A DNA stretch of 19,890 nt, taken from NCBI GenBank assembly GCA_964465145.1, contig CAYXJR010000077.1, forward strand, positions 1-19,890. Reading direction: 5' to 3'. This stretch comes from JAUVKA01 sp964465145 (GTDB lineage Bacteria > Bacteroidota > Bacteroidia > Bacteroidales > UBA12481). The translations under genes and the position numbers were made by a program. This document shows, one piece after another, positions 15,701-19,890 of the stretch; positions within the stretch are counted from its first letter, which is position 1; every line of letters starts with the position of its first letter. Under the pieces are notes generated by a model. The model saw only the letters and a list, made by a program, of their open reading frames with translations. It did no database searches and was not told where the DNA came from.

Positions 15701-16420
15701 CTATTTATCAGACAGTAGATCATCCATCCCGAATATTCCCTTTTTTCCAATCAGAAATTCGGCAGCCATGATTGCGCCTATTGCAAATCCTTGCCTGTTA
15801 AAGGCTTCATGGCGGATGGATAATTTGTCAATTTCAGAAACGTAATGTACAGAATGAGTGCCAGTTACCTGCCCTTCCCGTATTGAGAACACAGGAAGTT
15901 TATTATGCTCTGAATAAGGGTTTAATTTCCAGCTTGTCAGTTTTTTATTGGATTCGATTATCTGATTAGCCAGACTTATAGCGGTGCCACTAGGGGCATC
16001 AAGTTTTTTTGTGTGGTGAATTTCCTCAATATGTGCCTGATAATCCGGGAATCTGGCCATCAGCTCAGCCAGCATACGGTTCATCTTGAAAAACAGATTG
16101 ACTCCCAAACTGAAATTTGAGGCATAGAATAATGCTCCATCAAAATTACGACAGGCCTCGCTAACGAGATCCCAATGTTCCAGCCAGCCTGTAGTTCCAC
16201 TAACGACAGGCACATTTTGTTTAAAAGCATCCAGGAAATTCTGTACAGCTGATTCCGGATTGGTAAATTCGAAAGCTACCTCAGCTTCACGAAAGGTATC
16301 AGAATCTATTTCTGATCTATTTCCCTCATCAATAATGCAAACCACCTGGTGGTTATTTTTGCGGGCCAGTTCGTGGATCTGCCGCCCCATTTTTCCATAT
16401 CCTATAAGAGCGATGTTCAT
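15701..16420 (-). CDS. dapB: 4-hydroxy-tetrahydrodipicolinate reductase
   Basis: A 239-residue NAD(P)H-dependent reductase of the lysine and diaminopimelate pathway. I chose the start at 16420 (MNIALIGYGKMG) because it places the dinucleotide-binding motif GYGKMG at 7-12; the upstream in-frame ATG at 16450 would translate a 7-bp repeat array. Other motifs are SGTTGW (74-79), ASNFSLGVN (100-108), catalytic-site EIHHTKKLDAPSGTA with His135/His136 and Lys138 or Lys139, and DAPSGTA (141-147). It is the first gene of an operon continuing into three signal peptidase homologues and a WbqC-family gene. No TAnnTTTG box was seen upstream, where the repeat array sits instead. Confidence 0.96.
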   Translation of the reverse strand: MNIALIGYGKMGRQIHELARKNNHQVVCIIDEGNRSEIDSDTFREAEVAFEFTNPESAVQNFLDAFKQNVPVVSGTTGWLEHWDLVSEACRNFDGALFYASNFSLGVNLFFKMNRMLAELMARFPDYQAHIEEIHHTKKLDAPSGTAISLANQIIESNKKLTSWKLNPYSEHNKLPVFSIREGQVTGTHSVHYVSEIDKLSIRHEAFNRQGFAIGAIMAAEFLIGKKGIFGMDDLLSDK

Positions 16421-16429
16421 TTTCAGATA

Positions 16430-16485
16430 TTGTAAATTGTTAATTATCAATTTATAATTAATAACTGATAATTTATAATTGTTTA
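16430..16485. repeat. Degenerate 7-bp A/T-rich tandem array upstream of dapB
   Basis: On the plus strand eight heptamers lie in register: TTGTAAA, TTGTTAA, TTATCAA, TTTATAA, TTAATAA, CTGATAA, TTTATAA, TTGTTTA. Most fit TTnnTAA loosely. The array ends 9 bases before the dapB ATG on the coding strand, so it occupies the promoter and leader region of the dapB-signal peptidase operon. Confidence 0.7.
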
Positions 16486-16494
16486 TGTAAACTT

Positions 16495-16530
16495 AAAAAA
16501 AAAGGGCAGATCTTTCGGACCTCCCCTTTT
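16495..16530 (-). terminator. Strong intrinsic terminator after rplT
   Basis: On the minus strand AAAGGGGAGGTC and GATCTGCCCTTT pair as a stem of about 12 bp with one mismatch and one G-U pair around a CGAAA loop. Nine T follow. It closes the thrS-infC-rpmI-rplT operon 20 bases past the rplT stop. Confidence 0.85.
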
Positions 16531-16549
16531 CCCATCATGAAAAACTATT

Positions 16550-16897
16550 CTATTTAGCCACCTTTTTTACAACCTCAGCAAAGGCTTTAGGATGGTTCAT
16601 AGCCAGATCGGCAAGAACTTTCCTGTTCAGTTCAAGTCTTGAATTGTTTAGCTGGCCTATAAAAGATGAATAGCTGATTCCGTTCTCACGGCAACCGGCA
16701 TTTATACGCTGGATCCATAATCCACGGAAAGAACGTTTTTTGTTCTTGCGGTCACGGTAAGCGTATGCCAGACCTTTGTCGCGTGAATTTTTTGCAACTG
16801 TCCAAACATTACTCCTGGCACCAAAGGCACCCCTGGTTTCCTTAAGGATCTTTTTTCTACGCTTTCGCGAGGCAACTGTGTTTACACTTCTTGGCAT
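16550..16897 (-). CDS. rplT: 50S ribosomal protein L20
   Basis: A 115-residue basic protein that binds 23S rRNA early in large-subunit assembly. It shows the family's opening (MPRSVNTVASRKRRKKILK), the GAFGARSNVWTVAK segment, and RDRKNKKRSFRGLWIQRINA followed by SYSSFIGQL. Length matches the family. It is the last gene of the operon, 90 bases after rpmI. In other bacteria L20 represses its own operon by binding leader RNA. The 90-base gap could hold such a site but shows only weak stems (see findings). Confidence 0.98.
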   Translation of the reverse strand: MPRSVNTVASRKRRKKILKETRGAFGARSNVWTVAKNSRDKGLAYAYRDRKNKKRSFRGLWIQRINAGCRENGISYSSFIGQLNNSRLELNRKVLADLAMNHPKAFAEVVKKVAK

Positions 16898-16987
16898 TTT
16901 TTCTTTGTTTTTGAATGTAGGCGGCCCATTAATTGCTCTTTAAGCACTGCATTCTGGTTAACACTAATTCATAAACCTTTGCGGGTA

Positions 16988-17185
16988 CTACTTCATTGCA
17001 AGCAAAAGCTTGATGTTTTTCTCATCAGTTTTGTTTACGGTAGTGAAATAACTCAAATTCCTCTTCCGTTTTGTCGACTTTTTAGTCAAAATATGACTCA
17101 TAAAGGCGTGCTTCCTTTTGATTTTCCCCGAGCCGGTCAGCTTAAAGCGCTTTTTTGCACCGGCATTTGTTTTCATCTTCGGCAT
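16988..17185 (-). CDS. rpmI: 50S ribosomal protein L35
   Basis: A 65-residue, highly basic ribosomal protein with the standard start MPKMKTNAGAKKRFKLTGSGKIKR and the conserved HAFMSHILTKKSTKRKRNL segment. It lies 23 bases after infC and before rplT, the usual infC-rpmI-rplT order, and is co-transcribed with them. Confidence 0.98.
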   Translation of the reverse strand: MPKMKTNAGAKKRFKLTGSGKIKRKHAFMSHILTKKSTKRKRNLSYFTTVNKTDEKNIKLLLAMK

Positions 17186-17208
17186 TATTCTATGTATTTA
17201 GATAAATG

Positions 17209-17772
17209 TTACTTTTTCTTTTTAGATGAAATAAAAATAGTCATCCTTTTACCTTCAAGTTTTGGAAGTTGTTCAACTTTTCCTTCCTCCTCCAGATCCT
17301 GAGCAAATCTAAGCAACAGAATCTCGCCCTGTTCTTTAAAAAGGATCGATCGTCCTTTAAAAAATACAAAGGCCTTAACTTTTGCCCCGTCATTCAGGAA
17401 TTTCTGAGCATGCTTTAATTTGAAATTATAGTCATGTTCATCAGTTTGAGGGCCAAAACGAATTTCCTTTACTACAATTTTTACCTGTTTGGCTTTTAAT
17501 TCTTTTTGTTTTCTTTTTTGTTGGTAAAGGAATTTACTGTAATCTATTACCTTGCAAACCGGTGGATCTGCGTTAGGGGAGATCTCTACAAGGTCGAGCT
17601 CGAGCTCGGCTGCAAGCTCCAGAGCCTCCTGAATGCGCATGACCTCCGGCGTTTCAATGTTTTCGCCAACAACACGAACAACAGGAGCCTGAATGAAATT
17701 ATTGATTTTAAACTTATTTTTCAGGTCATCCTTTCGGGGAGCGTATCCTCGTTTGCCTCTGGGGTAAGCTAT
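17209..17772 (-). CDS. infC: Translation initiation factor IF-3 with AUA start
   Basis: A 187-residue initiation factor that keeps ribosomal subunits apart and rejects wrong start codons. The first ATG in frame (17640) would remove the conserved N-terminal segment. Reading upstream gives AYPRGKRGYAPRKDD, then NKFKINNFIQAPVVRVVGEN, typical of IF-3 N-termini. The frame is closed by TAG about 15 bases before the ATA at 17770-17772. AGGAGG sits 8 bases upstream of that ATA, so it is the likely start. E. coli infC uses AUU and is autoregulated through it; an AUA start here suggests the same control. The C-terminal domain ends in a KKKK tail. The gene lies 35 bases after thrS and 23 before rpmI. 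Confidence 0.93.
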   Translation of the reverse strand: MAYPRGKRGYAPRKDDLKNKFKINNFIQAPVVRVVGENIETPEVMRIQEALELAAELELDLVEISPNADPPVCKVIDYSKFLYQQKRKQKELKAKQVKIVVKEIRFGPQTDEHDYNFKLKHAQKFLNDGAKVKAFVFFKGRSILFKEQGEILLLRFAQDLEEEGKVEQLPKLEGKRMTIFISSKKKK

Positions 17773-17775
17773 GGT

Positions 17776-17789
17776 TATTTCCTCCTAAT
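17776..17789 (-). promoter_or_regulatory. Strong Shine-Dalgarno site deciding the infC start
   Basis: On the minus strand TTAGGAGGAAATAACC precedes ATA. AGGAGG matches the anti-SD core perfectly and is spaced 8 bases from the ATA. Most genes in this window have A-rich leaders without an SD, so the site stands out and supports the rare start. Confidence 0.75.
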
Positions 17790-17807
17790 GATTAATTTAT
17801 ACTTATT

Positions 17808-19751
17808 TTATTTAGCTCTTTCTAATTGTCTTTCAACTTCCGTACGGATAAATTTGCTGAATTCTTCGGGTTTCATGGTCCCTATATCTCCCTGGCCCTG
17901 TTTCCGAACTGAGATTGTTTCCTCATTAACTTCTTTTTCGCCAACTATTAAAAGATACGGAATTCGCTTTAACTCGTTATCCCTTATTTTTTTACCTATT
18001 TTTTCATTCCTTTCATCAACGAGGGTGCGAATTTCGCAATTATTTAGGATTTTTGAAACTTTTAGGGCATAATTATTATATTTTTCACTGATGGGCAAAA
18101 TAACAGCCTGATCAGGGGTCAGCCACAATGGAAATTTACCAGCAGTATGCTCTATGAGTACTGCAACAAACCGTTCCATGGATCCAAAGGGTGCACGATG
18201 GATCATCACTGGTTGATGTTTGCTGTTGTCCTGACCAATATACTCTAACTCAAAGCGTTCAGGTAAGTTGTAGTCAATCTGGATGGTTCCGAGCTGCCAT
18301 TTCCGTCCTATGGCATCACGAACGATAAAATCGAGTTTAGGCCCATAGAATGCAGCTTCGCCGTATTTTACTACTGCTTCCAGCCCCTTTTCTTTGGTCA
18401 CTTCAATAATAGCCTTTTCCGATTTCTCCCAGTTCTCATCAGACCCAATGTATTTTTCCGGAGTGCCCGGATCGCGGAGGGATATTTGAGTAATAAAGTT
18501 TTCGAAATCCAGGGTTTTAAATATATAAAGTACGATGTCGATGACCTTGGCAAACTCTTCTTTAAGCTGATCAGGCCTGCAGAAAATGTGTGCATCATCC
18601 TGAGTAAATCCGCGTACCCTGGTCAGGCCATGGAGTTCACCACTCTGCTCATATCTGTAAACTGTGCCAAATTCTGCCAATCGAATTGGCAGATCTTTAT
18701 ATGAATGAGGTTTATAGCGGTAAATCTCACAATGATGTGGGCAATTCATTGGTTTCAAAAGAAATTCCTCACCTTCTGTTGGTGTCTTTATTGGCTGGAA
18801 AGAGTCTTTGCCGTATTTCGCATAGTGACCAGATGTTACGTATAGATCCTTATGACCAATATGCGGAGTTATTACTTGTTCATACCCATATTCAACCTGA
18901 ACTTTCCGCAGAAATTGCTCCAGCCTTTCCCTCAGTTGAGCACCTTTTGGAAGCCAAAGGGGAAGGCCGCTGCCAACGCGTTGAGAGAAAGTAAATAACT
19001 CCAGTTCCTTGCCAATTTTTCGGTGATCTCTTTTATTAGCTTCCTCAAGCATTACCAGATATTCATCCAGCATGCTCTTTTTCGGGAAGCTGATCCCATA
19101 TACCCGGGTAAGCTGTTTCCTCGTTTCATCTCCACGCCAATAAGCTCCTGCAATACTCAGGATTTTTATTGCCTTTATTAGCTGGCTTGTCGGTAAATGG
19201 GGCCCTCTACAAAGATCGGTGAAATTGCCCTGTTCATAAAATGAGATAGTCCCGTCTAATAACTCACCTATCAATTCCAGCTTATATTCATCAGCTTTTT
19301 TACCAAAAAAATCCAAAGCCTCTTGCTTACTTACTTCACGGCGGGTGTAATCTGATCCCAGGCTGACCAATTCCTGCATTTTTTTCTCTATTGCCGGCAG
19401 ATCTTTATCTGTAAGGACTCTTTCTCCAAGATCAACATCATAATAAAAGCCATTCTCAATGGCCGGCCCAATGCCGAATTTTATGCCCGGGTAAAGAGCC
19501 TCGAGAGCCTCAGCCATAAGGTGGGCTGAAGAATGCCAGAAAGCATGTTTCCCTTCTTCATCCGCCCATTTATGCAGCTTGATACTGGAATCCTTTTCAA
19601 TTGTGCGGGTGATATCCCATAACTCCCCATTTACTGTTATTGAAAGCACTTCCTTAGCCAAACGCGGGCTGATAGACTGAGCAATATCGTAGCCATTAAT
19701 TCCAACCGGGTATTCCCGGATGTTGCCGTCGGGGAAAGTAATTTTTATCAT
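17808..19751 (-). CDS. thrS: Threonyl-tRNA synthetase
   Basis: A 647-residue class II synthetase that charges tRNA-Thr. Domains in order are TGS (about 1-60), the editing domain with HSSAH (His73, His77) and Cys181/His185, the catalytic core with zinc ligand Cys337 (MNCPHHC) and motif 2 around RLAEFGTVYRYEQSGELHG (357 onward), motif 3 HRAPFGSMERF, and the anticodon-binding domain at the C-terminus. All key residues are present and length is standard. It is the first gene of the thrS-infC-rpmI-rplT operon. Its leader from the predicted promoter is under 25 bases, so there is no room for an extended operator or T-box. Confidence 0.98.
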   Translation of the reverse strand: MIKITFPDGNIREYPVGINGYDIAQSISPRLAKEVLSITVNGELWDITRTIEKDSSIKLHKWADEEGKHAFWHSSAHLMAEALEALYPGIKFGIGPAIENGFYYDVDLGERVLTDKDLPAIEKKMQELVSLGSDYTRREVSKQEALDFFGKKADEYKLELIGELLDGTISFYEQGNFTDLCRGPHLPTSQLIKAIKILSIAGAYWRGDETRKQLTRVYGISFPKKSMLDEYLVMLEEANKRDHRKIGKELELFTFSQRVGSGLPLWLPKGAQLRERLEQFLRKVQVEYGYEQVITPHIGHKDLYVTSGHYAKYGKDSFQPIKTPTEGEEFLLKPMNCPHHCEIYRYKPHSYKDLPIRLAEFGTVYRYEQSGELHGLTRVRGFTQDDAHIFCRPDQLKEEFAKVIDIVLYIFKTLDFENFITQISLRDPGTPEKYIGSDENWEKSEKAIIEVTKEKGLEAVVKYGEAAFYGPKLDFIVRDAIGRKWQLGTIQIDYNLPERFELEYIGQDNSKHQPVMIHRAPFGSMERFVAVLIEHTAGKFPLWLTPDQAVILPISEKYNNYALKVSKILNNCEIRTLVDERNEKIGKKIRDNELKRIPYLLIVGEKEVNEETISVRKQGQGDIGTMKPEEFSKFIRTEVERQLERAK

Positions 19752-19773
19752 AATCTGCTTTTTTTAGCGATTG

Positions 19774-19781
19774 CAAAGATA
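19774..19781 (-). promoter_or_regulatory. Candidate -7 box of the thrS operon promoter
   Basis: TATCTTTG on the minus strand matches the Bacteroidota consensus TAnnTTTG exactly, 22 bases before the thrS ATG. A T-run lies at about the -33 position (around 19801), in place of a clean TTTG. Confidence 0.6.
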
Positions 19782-19798
19782 CTGACTATATTCAAATG

Positions 19799-19828
19799 AA
19801 AAAAAACGTGGATATCCATAAAACACGT
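19799..19828 (-). terminator. Possible weak terminator downstream of the tRNA
   Basis: On the minus strand ACGTG and CACGT can pair around a 13-base loop that contains the palindrome TGGATATCCA. Eight T follow. The stem is short and the loop large, so confidence is low. Confidence 0.35.
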
Positions 19829-19854
19829 AGAGACAGATCATGATCTGTCTCTAC
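19827..19854. repeat. Perfect 28-bp palindrome
   Basis: GTAGAGACAGATCA is followed directly by its exact reverse complement with no spacer (centre 19840/19841). It lies 6 bases past the tRNA 3' end and before the thrS promoter. No T-run follows it directly on the minus strand. It resembles dispersed GTAGAGAC...GTCTCTAC palindromes that I recall from other genomes; this is unverified. Confidence 0.9.
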
Positions 19855-19860
19855 AATATT

Positions 19861-19890
19861 TGGTGCCCAGAACAGGAATCGAACCTGCAC
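19861..19890 (-). tRNA. tRNA 3' portion (possibly Leu), truncated by the window edge
   Basis: Read on the minus strand, the end is GCAGG, TTCGATT loop, CCTGT (T-arm), then TCTGGGC (3' acceptor strand), discriminator A and encoded CCA at 19861. The inferred 5' acceptor is GCCCAGA. The A discriminator and GCCCAGA acceptor fit tRNA-Leu best, but the anticodon is outside the window. Confidence 0.85.

Noticed and set aside
16421..16450. Earlier dapB start at 16450
   Set aside because: The extra residues (MIINNLQYLK) are partly translated from the 7-bp repeat array and precede the normal DapB start MNIALIGYGKMG.
17209..17640. infC starting at the first ATG (143 residues)
   Set aside because: It would lose the conserved IF-3 N-terminal domain, which is encoded upstream in the same frame behind a strong SD.
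19827..19854. 28-bp palindrome as the tRNA's intrinsic terminator
   Set aside because: No T-run directly follows on the tRNA strand and there is no loop. The weaker hairpin at 19799-19828 with eight T is the better candidate.

Overview
The window looks like chromosomal DNA from a member of the Bacteroidota, probably a Bacteroidales or Marinilabiliales-type organism. This rests on gene content recognised by eye, not on a database search. The pointers are a GldA/GldF/GldG transporter followed by a DUF4340 protein, a WbqC-family protein beside signal peptidases, a FadL-like outer-membrane protein, the short archaeal/eukaryotic-type prolyl-tRNA synthetase, moderate-to-low G+C, mostly A/T-rich start regions, and two intergenic sites matching the Bacteroidota -7 box TAnnTTTG.

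Layout, mostly on the minus strand. (1) 17-4150: gldA-gldF-gldG-DUF4340, a tightly spaced operon for an ABC transporter. (2) 4278-5600: tilS, with its own candidate promoter. (3) 5717-8150: proS, a conserved-looking hypothetical gene and a possible small exported protein. (4) 8253-11181, plus strand: a lipoprotein with a Gly-Tyr repeat and a long Ser-rich tail, then a FadL-like outer-membrane protein. (5) 11184-11332: two unrelated tandem arrays, both with a 7-bp period, between convergent genes. (6) 11357-16420: dapB, three tandem signal peptidase I genes and a WbqC-family gene. (7) 16550-19751: thrS-infC-rpmI-rplT, the classic translation operon, ending in a strong terminator. (8) 19861-19890: the 3' end of a tRNA, cut by the window edge.

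The most interesting element is the signal peptidase trio. Only the middle protein keeps the Ser-Lys catalytic dyad. The first-transcribed copy has Gly and Ser at the two positions, and the last has Thr and Ser, yet all three keep the rest of the fold and a shared insert. This suggests one active peptidase encoded with two pseudo-peptidases, perhaps a hetero-oligomeric processing complex. Other notable points are an AUA start on infC behind a strong Shine-Dalgarno sequence, four intergenic arrays that all have a 7-bp period but different unit sequences, and a perfect 28-bp palindrome between the tRNA and thrS.
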